From assembly GCF_020921035.1 (NCBI RefSeq), contig NC_063160.1:16519095-16583094 (forward strand): DNA of 64,000 bases, in the 5' to 3' direction. Position numbers and translations under genes: made by a program. This DNA is from Rhodamnia argentea (taxonomy: Eukaryota > Streptophyta > Magnoliopsida > Myrtales > Myrtaceae). The notes beneath the pieces are model-generated. The model was not told the origin of the DNA, did no database searches, and worked only from the letters and a program-made list of their open reading frames with translations. This document shows, in pieces, positions 36,949 through 48,385 of this stretch. Positions within the stretch are counted from its first letter, which is position 1. Each line of letters starts with the position of its first letter.

Positions 36949-39900
36949 GGGTGTGTTTGTTTCAAGGACAAATGTTTTCTGGAAATCCATTTTCCGGAAA
37001 GTGATTTCTTGAAGATCATTTTCTCGGAAAATGGTTTGTTTTCCTTTGTTTGGTAATATGTTACCGAAAATGTTTTTCAGTGTTTGGTTCTCATTTAGAA
37101 AATGATTTCAATCTCACGAATTTCACGTAAAAAAAAAGGATTTTATTAGCACCAAAGGTTTATACTTTTTTTTATATTATATTACTTTTTATTAATTATT
37201 ACTTAATTATTTTATTTTCCTTTTCTTTTTGTCTTTTTTCCTTCTTTCTCCGTCTATCGTTGGGCCTCGGAGATGACCAATGACCGGTCACACGAGATCA
37301 AGCTCGCTGGCCTTGGGTGACTAGCCACAATAGTGGGCCTCTCACTTCTAAATTAATTTATTGAGTCAATGTTACTTAATAAATGAGTTTTCTCAATGAG
37401 TCTAGCAAATCTAGTATTTGACTCGCAAAATGAAAAGGAAACCTCAGTCTCTGGATGTGTGCTCCTAAAATGGAAAATGGATGTGATTTCAAAAAGCAAA
37501 CATATAGAAAACATTTCATAGTTGGGTTAGTACCAATGTCTCTATCTTTCCATGAAACATTAGGATAAATTGTGCCACAAAAAGCTGCTTGGATAGCTAC
37601 TACAACAACTAATCAAAGAACAAGTCTATAGTTCGGATAGTCTCCGATAGTATGAAGAGCAAACATCCAAAGTCCGATACTTGTCAATTTCTATTTCCTC
37701 TTTTATCTATGAAATTTTCAAGTCATAACTTCTTTAACTTGGCACTCTTAATAATGAATGCTTTTGCAACTCTCTCATTGTCCACCAAATAATCAAAGGC
37801 ATATGCAAGGGTGGCTTCATCAAAACCTTCAACCTCCATCATTTCTTTGTAGAGCTCAGAAACATCCAATGGATTTTTACTCATCTTTTTTAATGCAGAA
37901 GCAACCTCTCCAATTTGCTCCAAGAGTATTGCAAATTTACCATCCTTATTAGGAGCACAACTTCACTTTCTATTAACTCTTGATGGATCTTCTATTCCTT
38001 TTGTAATATTATTACTACTATCATCTAAATCAATTGAGCAGTCCACATCTATAGTAGGAGGCAAGTCGATGTCACCAAATTGTTTTGCAAAGCTTCATGT
38101 GGCCATGTCTTTTCCAGCCACCGGACCAAGTTCATTGTACCTCTCGATTTTCTTGTTCAAGTAATTCTCATGGGTAGGATGTGCCTAAAAAAAAAAATCA
38201 TAAAAACACAAGTATATAAACATGTAGATTAAGCCGGTTATGATTACAGCAAGACATACAATCTGCTCATCATTTACCATTGTCTCAGTTTTGTATATGT
38301 AAAGAGCATATGATGCATAAGCAAACAAAAAAACTATAGCAGCCTCCAATTCTTGCATATCTCAACATGCTGCAAAAGAAACCTCATGATTCAATGAATT
38401 TCTAGCAGCCTAATATGACAAACAGACATGTAAAGATATAATAACAACCAATATCATAGGACCCAACCATCCGAAATGCTTGGCCTTCCCTTCTCTAGTC
38501 TTGCCCATTGCTACGTTATTGAATATATCCAACACAAGAAATTGAGGCAAATAAAGAATAACATGAAAATAAACATCATTTTACTAATGAGAAAAGGGAA
38601 ACATCATGATGATTTAGAGTAGTAAATCAAGTTCACATTACAAAAACTCCTTCATATCACATTAAAAACAGCATACAACTTCTAAGAAAAGTACTAAACA
38701 TTCATTCTATGCCTACTATAGTCATCCCACATTTCTAACAAACCAATTGCCATTACCGACATTGCCGCACCCATTATTGCTCCATTAACATTATTGTTTT
38801 CCATCTACAATCAATAATAAAAATTTTCACTTCTTAATCTCAAAGCTAGTCAAGACATATGTTTTATCTCAAAGATAAACCTAACACCAAACATTCAAAT
38901 GAAATAAAAAAAATATCATCAAAAAGTGAAGACAAATGCAGCTTAACTTGATATTTTAGCAAATATAAGACTTTTCAAGATTTAAAACTTGGTTCCGCTG
39001 AGTTTAATAAAGGAACTTTAAAAGGTTCAACGTATATTAAACCGCTCCTCAAAAAGCATAATCCTATTATCAATCATTTGAAAACAACCTGGAAGGAGTA
39101 TGAAAAACTATGCTAATCTGACAATAACCATTAATACACTTTTCTCAACAAATCCAATTTCATTTGGACCACTATAAAATTCTAACTATATATGCATATG
39201 AACTTATAAGCAGACCCAAACCATCCCAAAGTTGGGTTTTGAAGTTCTTTGATAAAGATGGAACATTACCCTTGAAGGAGTAATAAAAGAGACCAAAGGT
39301 ATGCTGAATCTCCATTCTCACAACTACTACTTGCCAATTCCAATCACATGAATACAGGTTCAAATTACACAACTAAACAGAACATTGTTAACAAGTCTTC
39401 CACATGTACCTTCTTTTACTTGTTCTGGGCAACGAAAACCTATAAAAACAATAGGGAGTAAACAATTTTGCTAATACAAGTACAACAAGCACTCTCCAAA
39501 TATTGGCGAAACACCTTGTGACATTTTAAACTTGTTGATGATTATTGCCTAGGTTGAGTCTCATCAACTCTAATCAAATGCTATAGTACACTAAAGATCT
39601 TCTTTTGTTCCTTTTTCTAACTCCCTTATCTCAAATAGCACCCAAATAAATACACAGCCATCCGTGCGCAAACCGCATACAAAGTGTGAAGATTGACAAC
39701 TTGATTCCATTGAGTTTACTAAAGGAACTCTAAAAGGTATTTCAATAGATTATAATCGATAGTTTTCTTTCCATCTTGATATTTTAATAAATGCATTTTA
39801 ACAATAGGTATCACATAGTTCAAGGAAACAAATAATGATAACTCCGTCTATCTCCTAGATGAACCAAAACATGAGATGCATAATCATGAGCCTTCTCTAT

Positions 39901-40717
39901 CAAGTTCTACACAAGAAACTGTAAAAAGTTCTTTCAATCAAATTATACACAACAACTAGTGAAACAATATTCTCAATGATGCCAAAGAAAGTGCCAATGC
40001 TACAAAAGCCTTGTGCAATCGAAATCATAAAACAAAAACTGATAAAATTGGAATACTCATCAAACTATGAAACACCAACCGAATCTGACTCATATTGTTT
40101 CATCGAAGCACATGTCGTCGAAAATTTCGAATAGATTAGCGAAAAATTGAGCAAAAAGGTCACGTGTCAAATATACTACCTTATAGCTCTTGTGGTAGGG
40201 TAGAATCTCCAAACAAGCTTGATAACTCTAGGATCTACGAAAATTTTAAAATTTATTTCTAAGATTTCACTTGAAGAAGATGAACGGAAACGCGAACCAT
40301 CAAATTTTCAGAGGTTTTTTTCAAATTAGAGAGGGGAGAGAACCCGGAGCTTTGTTGAGCGTCGTTGAAGAAGAGCCAGCTTCAATGACGAGCTTCAATG
40401 GCGAAAATGAAGAGCGTCGGTGAAGAAGAGCCGGACCTTCAATGACGAAGAAGGTGAGCGTCGGTGAAGAAGAAGTGAATAAAAGAAAATGGAGGAACGG
40501 AAGAGCGTCATACCTCTGTAGAGAGCGAGAGAGTGAAATTTGGGAAAGTGTTTTCACCTTCTTAGTTTTGGGAATTCACTTTCCTAATCTATTGAATAAA
40601 GTTTTTGTTGACTGAAAAGTGCTTTCCGTTGACCAAATTATTTTTTACGAACCAAACAGACAAAAACCCGAAAAACACTTTTCCAAAAAGGTTTTTCCAG
40701 AAACAAACACACCCTAA
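36946..40717 (-). mobile_element. PIF/Harbinger DNA transposon, 3.77 kb, decayed
   Basis: The element spans 36949-40714. It starts GGGTGTGTTTGTTTC and ends GAAACAAACACACCC, perfect 15-base inverted ends that continue imperfectly inward (TGGAAA/TTTCCA, AAAGTG/CACTTT). TAA lies immediately outside each end (36946-36948 and 40715-40717), the Harbinger target duplication. Inside, on the minus strand, is the relic of the Myb/SANT-like accessory gene. A GC-rich patch is at 37255-37330 and repeated 'gcgtcggtgaagaagagcc' units are at 40360-40470. I found no transposase exon; the region 38,900-40,300 is AT-rich with no long frame. The element looks complete at its ends but not active on its own. Confidence 0.85.
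37735..38290 (-). pseudogene. Myb/SANT-like gene of a Harbinger element, decayed
   Basis: On the minus strand an exon ends KTETMVNDEQI at 38260 with donor GTATGT. The acceptor TTTTTTTTAG is at 38186-38185. The next exon reads AHPTHENYLNKKIERYNELG then PVAGKDMAT. After an in-frame TGA come SFAKQFGDIDLPPTIDVDCS and an acidic/Asn linker, a second TGA, then DGKFAILLEQIGEVASALKK and ELYKEMMEVEGFDEATLAYA then FDYLVDNERVAKAFIIKSA. This is the usual layout of plant Myb/SANT-like proteins that accompany Harbinger transposases: AHP motif after the SANT helix, acidic linker, C-terminal dimer-like helix. Two in-frame stops and missing upstream exons mark it as non-functional. Confidence 0.75.
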
Positions 40718-41692
40718 ATATGTTGCATATATGCAGCTAAAAACAAATATCCAAATTTTGAAAAAGTCATCCTTTCAAAAAAGGAAATTTAAGAATGAGT
40801 TATACCCAATGCCATTTCTCTAGGCCTTCATGGGTTCATCCACACAACTTTTGAAAATGGGGAAAATTGTCCAAAAACTTATTGCAATTTTTTTAATTCA
40901 TTCATAAACCTTTTAATTTTGTCAATTGAGTCTTAAACTTTCTCACCTTTTGCTGATTGAACCCATTTGGTTAATTTTGGCATGAAATTGCTGATGTGTG
41001 CAACGGCCATCCTTAATGGCATGGTTGACGTTGACATGGATAATTTTTGATAATATGCTAATAATTTTTAAATTTTTTTATTTTCTTTTCCTTTCCTTTT
41101 TTTTCTGTTTCTCCCCCCCTCTTTGGTTCAGAGGGACGCGGGGCCAACGAATCATAACCAAACCCTAACAATAGAAATCAAAATTTTCGCTATGAAAAAT
41201 GCACGCGACATGCTACTTGAGAAAAAAAGTTTCATACTCTTTGACTTTTCCCAGGCTTGGAAAGAGTCAACGGACATGATGCCCAACGAACCACAACCGC
41301 ACGCTAATAATAGAAATCAAAATTCGTATGAGGCAGTGATCGTCGACGGTAGTCTTCAGGAAGTCGATGATAAAAGCAGCTCCAGCTGCAGAATCTCATG
41401 CATCTCTCTCTCACCATCGTTTCTTCTCCGCCTGCAACCTAACCCTAATAAAGATTTCATACGACTCCATGTCTGATTATGAGTGCATGTATTGTTTAAC
41501 TGCTTGTGATTGGTCCCCTTGTTTTCCCTCTAAATCCAAGGTGAACATGGGGTTCGATCGTGCAGCAAGCTAGCAGAGGAATGTTTCATGCTTTGGCAAA
41601 GCTTAGTTGTACTGTTTCATACGCGATGCCACATCATGGCTTACGTGGACTAATTGACCAATCATATACATCATAATCAACATATTTTTAGG
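40715..41692. other. intergenic with half of a long-inverted-repeat element
   Basis: At 40858-41115 there is a left arm of the dispersed family (GGGGAAAATTGTCCAAAAAC, 'cattcataaaccttttaattttgtcaattgagtc', 'gctgatgtgtgcaacggccatcc', then a pyrimidine run), without its right arm. At 41139-41190 and 41281-41335 a repeated unit 'aacaatagaaatcaaaat' with shared flanks is seen. No gene was recognised. Confidence 0.45.
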
Positions 41693-42231
41693 TAGGGGTG
41701 TGCAATTGGGCCAGGTTTACTCGGAAACCGGACCGGATTACCCAAAAAACAGATCCGTGAACCGGTTCATGTTCAAACTGGTCCGGGGACAGATTCTAAT
41801 TTTTGGGAATGGGATGGAACCGGTCCGGTTCCAAGTTCCAAGTTCCAAGTTAAGACCCACCCGGGAACCGGACCGGTTTTTGGAACCGATTTTTAGCTAT
41901 TATTTAAAAAAAAAGTAGTCTCGCCACCTCACATCTTCTCCTTTGTATTTGGAGGATTGTAATTTCTATTGCTCATATTAGGGATTGCTGCTTTTGGTGG
42001 ATAGAGAGTTTTATTATTTATCTTTTATTTTGCTGGAAAAAATGAAATCAGAAAAAGAAGCAAAAGAAAAATAGGTTCATGGGTAGACCCTAGAATTAGA
42101 ATGGAAAAATAGGGTAGGTTCCAAAATAGGTTCCAAGTTTCAAAAGCTGGAAACCGGTTATAATAAGGGTAGGTTTCAAGTTTTAGATTTGGAATCTGCC
42201 CATCCGGATCATGCTCACCCTTACTTTTAGG
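41685..42231. mobile_element. hAT-type MITE with 8-base target duplication
   Basis: The element spans 41693-42223, starting TAGGGGTGTGCAA and ending GCTCACCCTTA; the outer 8 bases are inverted repeats with one mismatch. The flanks are TTTTTAGG (41685-41692) and CTTTTAGG (42224-42231), an 8-base duplication with one difference. The interior is full of 'gaaccggaccggt' phrases with no coding capacity. Confidence 0.8.
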
Positions 42232-42456
42232 CTACATTAATGTGGAAAATGGATGATTTGAAAAATATTTTTCTAGAAATGATCGCTTGTATTGCTTAAA
42301 AAAATGAAAAAAACGAAAAATATTTCATCAACAATGAAAATGTTTAGACATAAATTGTTGTCGACAATGAAAATGTTTTCCATTGATTAATTATTTCAAG
42401 CGATCATTTTTTGAAAAATTAAATTTCAAATCATCCTTTTCTCGTGAAAAAAAAGA
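42229..42456. mobile_element. Tourist-like fold-back MITE
   Basis: The left side reads GGCTACATTAATG, then GGATGATTTGAAAAATATTT, then AATGATCGCTTG. The right side reads CAAGCGATCATTTTTTGAAA, then AAATCATCC, then GAGCC. The whole unit can fold into one imperfect hairpin. TTA lies next to both ends. It abuts the hAT-type element on its left. Confidence 0.6.
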
Positions 42457-44441
42457 GCCTTAAAAGTTCTTTTTTTTTTTGGTGAAATAAAAATAAGTTC
42501 TTGTTTATCATTACTTGTTTCTTCACTTAGTGCTGCTAGGTAATGCAATCGCTTCATCGAGTTTTCTTGTATCTCTTCTTCTTTTTCCCCACCCATTGAG
42601 TTCTTGAAACAAAAACTTCAAAATGATGGATAGAAAATTCTGCGCAGTTAACTTCTATATCTAGGGCTTGATTTTACAACCGGCTATCAAAAAATACTTT
42701 TTCTCTTTTTCTCTATTTGGCATAACTTGAGATAAATGACGAAGATACGACACATTCTTGGACTACGAAATTTCCTTGTGAAATTTCTAAAAATGATTTA
42801 TGCTTCTCAAGAATCACTAATCCGACAGTCATCATCATCCCCCATCGCTCGGACTCCGGCGCCTCAAAGACGGAACCTGAGACACGAGGGCTGACTCGAT
42901 TCATTGGATTGGGACCTCTAGGGTACCTAGTTGGCCGTCCTGTTTTTTGTAGAGTCAACCATAACGATTGTCAATTTTGTATAAGGAACAATCCATATGT
43001 CTCACCAATGTTGTATCTAACATGACTTTAACAACAAACCCTTGATTTCATTCCTCCTCACTCTGTTTTTTTTTTCTTTCCTAGGCATGTTGAACTCATA
43101 AAGTATTTTTCCGGGTCCAAGCTTCGATGCTACGTATGTGCTTTGCACCAATAAACAAGGCCTAAATTAAATGAACGAATGAAAATGCTTCTACTTGCTG
43201 GTGCCCATCATTCATATTTTACTGATGTAAAAGAATCTTTTGGTGAAGTGTAAAAAGGAATTTAGTCAAAAAATAGCCTAGAATTCACCCTCTGAAATTA
43301 TGGAAACCGGTGATCAATGGAAGCTTCTCTGATGGAGGAAAGATAGCATAACAATCCGCTAGGAAAGACGTTTTTTTTTTTTTTCGAATTTAAGTTAGAT
43401 TGTGACATCTTGGATTAACTCGATGAGGTGTTGTTCGCTTTGGCCTGTTCCATATCGAGCATCATGGTTATTCCCTTTGGCATACAGGTGGCCAATTTCC
43501 CAGGAGGTCATCCATCTTGGGAGTGCTTCCACCTGTGCACACTTAATTTTGGAGTCCAAAATAAAGCTTACTATTAAGTCAAAAGGTACCTCCGTGATTT
43601 AATTTCAATTTTCACATGCCATGCACGCGCGCGCACACACACACACATATATATTCCTTGTCCATGCCCGCTAGCTCCGACACACACACACACATATATT
43701 CCTTGTCCATGCCCTCTAGCTCTGATGATCACTCCCCGCCCTCGTCGGACCATGATGTGAACATTTAACATCCATACGTCAAGCAATTTTTCCCAGTTAT
43801 TTAATGAAGGAAGATGAACTGATGTTGTGGTAAAATTGGCGTGCCACATAAATAAAATGTTCTTAAAACTCATGTTAGAGTTGTAAATTTATGGTATTAG
43901 TAAAAAAATAAATAAATAAATAAACGTTGATAAATAACTTAAATGAAAGTTGGTGACAGAAAATCGATAGGTAATTTAATAAGAAAAAAAGTTGATATGT
44001 TACTCAAATGAAGATCGATAAGTTTATAAAAGAAACGCTAAATTATTGCGTTAGTAAGAATGACAAAACAAAAATGACAAAAGATAAATTTTATTTTGGT
44101 AACATGCAAACTGTCGAGAAGAGTTCGTAATTCAAAAAATTATGGGTGACTTATCATATCTAAGTCACCGCCTAATCAAGCAACCAGAAATTCTTTTTAC
44201 GAATAGTTTGACATTCACAAAATCTTCCAGAGATTTATCGACATGAAAAAAAGAAGTGCGGAAAAGTTGAATCCTCGGCTTTACTAAGGTTGTTCTCATG
44301 CTCTTGTAAATAAAAAAGGTTGTTTTCTTGTCATTCAAGCCAATTAACAAGAGACTATACACAAACAAAGGCAACTCACAAAGGATAACTCAGCGAAATG
44401 CAGAAATCTAAGCAAAAAACTGATCTTTTCCCACTTAAAGA
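42457..44441. other. intergenic, no gene recognised
   Basis: Contains poly-T runs at 42470 and 43371, a (AAAT)n run at 43906-43924, and a tandem duplication at about 43633-43725 in which (CA)n, 'tatatattccttgtccatgccc' and 'ctagctc' repeat twice. Open frames are short and unassigned. Confidence 0.45.
43633..43725. repeat. two tandem copies of a ~50-base (CA)n-containing unit
   Basis: Each copy has a CA run, then ATATATTCCTTGTCCATGCC, then C(G/T)CTAGCTC(C/T)GA. The copies differ at two or three bases and in CA length, so the duplication is recent. Confidence 0.85.
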
Positions 44442-45747
44442 TCAATAACAACAAATCGGACACCGGATGAGGCCATTCTCATTACAATCCCGGCACCGCC
44501 GAAACCCGAAATAATCGCCTTCACCTTCTTCTTCCGTGCTGCAATCGTCTTCGTCGCAGTCATAGTGTACCTTACAACTCCCGAAGCACGTCTTGCAAGG
44601 CACGAACCTTATGTCCCCGCAGACCTCACAAATTCCATCACCACCTCCTCCGATGAGACAACGATCATCGACCTTTTCACAGTTCTGTAGAACTTTCTCG
44701 AGCTGTCCTTCCTCGTGCAATCTCCGGATTTCCTCGGCCCCGCCAATGCACTTGCTACCCACAAACACCCTTGGCAATCCTGCCCCGCCAGACCAACCTC
44801 CCAAAAGCTCCTTCAGTTCTTCCTTGAACCCGGAATGCAGGGACACATCTCGCTCATCGACCCGGACTCCAACTGATTTGAGTATGATCCGCACGTCGCA
44901 ACAGTCTTCGTAGGTCTTCCTTACACCCCGCAGGCTTGTAAAGTACACGATCACCATCTCTTTCCTATGCGGAAAAGACTTATCGCCATCTGCCAATACG
45001 CGATTCACACAGTTGACTTCAGTTACATCCAGTGGCTTGCCACTGCAAGCTATTGAAGACCCTTTTTGATCATTTGATGCAGGTATATGGAACGGATGAG
45101 TTGGTGAGAGTTTTTCAAGGGACTTCTTGAAATTGGATATGGCTTCTTCATCAGAGAAAACATATGAGGCGCTTGATTTAGAGCGACAATCGGCTCCTTC
45201 TGAGCAGGTCTCTTCAAATCTTGATGTTGCAGGATGACGACGCGGCACCAATTGATGGATCGGACCGTCGAAAGAGAAACTCTTGTAGTGATTAGGCGAC
45301 CGAAAAGGACTAACATCTTCGAGGCCCTCCATTAACTCCCATGTGTTTATCGTCTCTGGTTCTCCAGGAGGAGTCCTAGATGGAGTTTTAGGAAGCACCT
45401 TCGGTATTTTCTCCTCAATCATATCAGACCAAGTCTTGGCTTCCTCAACTAGTCCCTCTGAAAATTCATCACCGCCTCTTTCAATGTCGCTGTGCTTCGC
45501 CATGGGACCTGAAATCACCGCCCTTGGCAACGAATTTCTCATCGAACTTCTTAAAGTCTATATGAGAGAAATCGAGATTGAGAGAGCCTAGCATGGAGGA
45601 AGCGAGAGCAACAGCATGGCAACTGTCTCTTTTGTTTCGCGGTGCGTGGTGGATGTGCGTGGAGTAGCTTTGGGTCAAGGGCACCGGCGACGAATATGGT
45701 GCCTGGCAGTGATGGCAACGCTTTGACTTCGAGTTTGCGCAGCCCAT
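44442..45747 (-). CDS. glutaredoxin-domain protein with C-terminal CxxC cluster; N-terminal part out of frame
   Basis: The main frame (45503 or 45542 down to 44442) has PKTPSRTPPGEPETINTWEL, a family hallmark. The glutaredoxin-like fold follows (VIVYFTSLRGVRKTYEDC, then LPRVFVGSKCIGGAEEIRRL), then a Cys cluster: CEVCG, CKTCFGSC, CRDCNENG, CPICC. This is the plant group of At1g64500, At3g28850 and At5g39865, in which the glutaredoxin active-site CxxC is replaced (SLRG here), so a plain redox role is doubtful. A second frame at 45747-45481 encodes MGCANSKSKRCHHCQAPYSS and continues to SLNLD, the normal N-terminus of this group with a myristoylation-type MGC start. The two frames overlap near 45490-45542 and differ by one base, with no plausible intron. 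Either a small indel separates them (gene damage or sequence error) or translation now starts at MRNSLPRAV or MAKHSDIE, without the membrane anchor. Confidence 0.8.
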
Positions 45748-47539
45748 CAATTCTAATCAATGTTACAAAGCCAAAGAGAAAAACAGAACGAAACTGGTAA
45801 AGAGCTTCCCCTACTCGAGGAGAAAGCAACGAGCGACCGATAGGACTTTAGAATGTTCTCAGAGCCATAAAATCATTGAGAAGAAGCAGCAACTTTTCTC
45901 ACCCCCGAGATTTTCAAACCTGCAGGAGATGGAGTAGAAACAAGAGAGAATGTGAATACGAACTCCCCCAGAAAATGTTATTTGCAGATTACCCTCCATG
46001 ATCATTCTTCTTACCAAACTTCAGTTCGATCGCCTATAAATTAATTGAGCGAGACCACCCATAGTTGACGTCGTGTTAGATGGTATGGCATCATAGATTT
46101 ATTAGTGTCAAATTATTCTCGATAACACATTGCGCTTAGGTATGCCGCCCATGGGTAATCTACTTATCTCAGAAGGAAAACGTAGCTTGTCATGGTCGAC
46201 TGAGTTTTCTTTTGCTCATGAAATTGTCGTAACAGCCGGCAAATTCGATCTTGACATGCAGTAAATCCATCAGATTGTCTCTTACAGTACCCTGTAATTT
46301 CGGATTTTAACGAACCGATTCAACCAAGTCCAAAGTTTCTACCACTGGAAGCAAAATGAAAAACGATTCGGGAGACTTGTCCACGGATGAAAGCAAGATT
46401 TACTCAGTTTACATCTGCGACGGCAACATTGCGCTGCTTGAGCTGGTGGCTTCTTTAGAATTCTGGTTCTCTCCTGAAGCTGAAGGTTCAGTTTCACGTT
46501 CGTGGCCTCCACTAACTCGGAGAAGATGGATCACACGAATATGGGTAGGTGAGGTGGGCAAGAACTTAGACCTTTCATTGAAGATAATCTAAGGAACAAC
46601 AATTCTACCAGAAAAGAAAAACAAAGAACAGAAGAGAGAATGATGAGAGAGCTTTATGCTACTAGCCTATTACTGGGCTTGAGATCCACATGAATCTAGC
46701 TAGAACCCAACAACACTTCAATACAAACACCTTTCAAAGATCTTTGGGCTCCTTTGGGCCTCATGGCATGGCTACATATTCAGGCAAGGATTCAAACCAG
46801 CGTTTGGCCAGCAGGCTGCGGCGCTCGGATTGGGCCTAACTTGTTACAAAACCCGATCCATGACCCGTCGGGTGCAAAGTATACCGTACATTTCGGGTTG
46901 AAAGGGCTTGGCTCAAACTCAACGGGACGAGACTTTGTACCAAAACGCCATTGGCCTCCCGTCCCCTTGTGTCAGGACTCATGATCAGGTTTACGTCGGA
47001 AAGCTTCACCTCACCGTTCGAAGATGAGGACATTGACCGTTACGGCACGGTGTTCCGCTACATATCCGAGTCTGCTTGTTGACAAAAAGAAGATCATTTA
47101 CTCTGTTTTTCCATCTTCGATCGCTCTTTTCTTTTGCCTCTTCCCAATATAAGGAAACGTCCACCAGCTGCACCTAGGCATGTGCTCGTAGCAGCCAACC
47201 TACCTTTGACTCTATCTTGGTGGCCTATTTCAATCATGTGAACATTGGTAACTATATATGTCGCAGACAGTCCAACATGCCCTTTCTGCTGATCTTTCAC
47301 GGCCCACGAAAACCTGAATGGACATATTTACCACATTTGGACAGGGAGATTCCCTTATTTACGATTTATTCCCAATGCTCTAACCATTAGACATCATGAT
47401 TGTGATATAAAGTCAAGCATCCTATGGCCCTATAGAAAAACAACCATTGCTAGTGAGATGGTCTTCGTTAGCGTACAAGCTAGCTCGTTAGTCAATAAGA
47501 TTTTCTAACTACTAGATTGATAAAGCTAGGATTTGAAAT
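45748..47539. other. glutaredoxin-gene upstream region and intergenic DNA
   Basis: The leader and promoter of the minus-strand gene are expected above 45747, but I saw no clear TATA box. The rest (46000-47539) has no recognised gene or repeat ends. Confidence 0.4.
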
Positions 47540-48007
47540 GGGAAAATTGCTCAAAAAGTCATAGACTTATTATCTCTTTATCAACTTGATCCTAAACATT
47601 TTTACATTTTATCAATTGAGTCAATCGGATAAATTTTCAAATTACACGTTTTCTTTTCCTGGTTTTTTTTTTCCTTGAAATGGTTGGCGAGAGTCTAGTG
47701 AGGGTAGTAAAGCTCATGATGCCCTTGCCCAATGGCCGGCGAGGGCCCAACGACCCTTCGGCTACAGTAAGAACGAAAAAGAAAAAAAAAGGAAAAGTAA
47801 AGAAAAAAAATAAAAAAATCGAAAAATATTAGAATATCGTTAACAAATGTTTATGTCATTGTTGAACGTGCCACATAGGATAATTAGCATCCATGTTGAG
47901 CCAAAATTGATCGGGTGGACTCAATTGACAAAAAATGACTCAATTGACAAAATTAGAATGTTTTGGCAAAAGTGCAATAAGTTTATGATTTTTTGGACAA
48001 TTTTTTC
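47540..48007. repeat. long-inverted-repeat element, copy D
   Basis: The left end reads GGGAAAATTGCTCAAAAAGT then CATAGACTTATT. The right end, inverted, reads AAAAAATTGTCCAAAAAATC then ATAAACTTATTG. Modules are 'caacttgatcctaaacattt' and 'gactcaattgacaaaatt'. The core is 'gcccttgcccaatggccggcg' between T and A runs, with the inner motif 'cgtgccacataggataattagcat'. Confidence 0.7.
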
Positions 48008-48320
48008 ATCTTTAAAAAGAGTGTTATGGTAGCGGTATATATATTACAAATCTCTTAAAATTAGAGAACGCTTGAGCTCCAACCAAAGAAAAAAAAAAAC
48101 AATTTCACATCCATTTTCCTTACGACACGAGATCCCCGACAATCTCAACCATGATACCCTCTTGACTTGAAACTCCTACTTTGTGGTTCCTTTCAGACCT
48201 AGACTAATGGGAAGTCAAGGACTAGTTAATTGTATGTGGTGTATAACTACTCAACATTCGACTAAGAAAGTCTAATTAATTGGGGGAGAAAATCAGATGC
48301 AACCCCTTGAACAAGATCTC

Positions 48321-48385
<65 letters not shown>

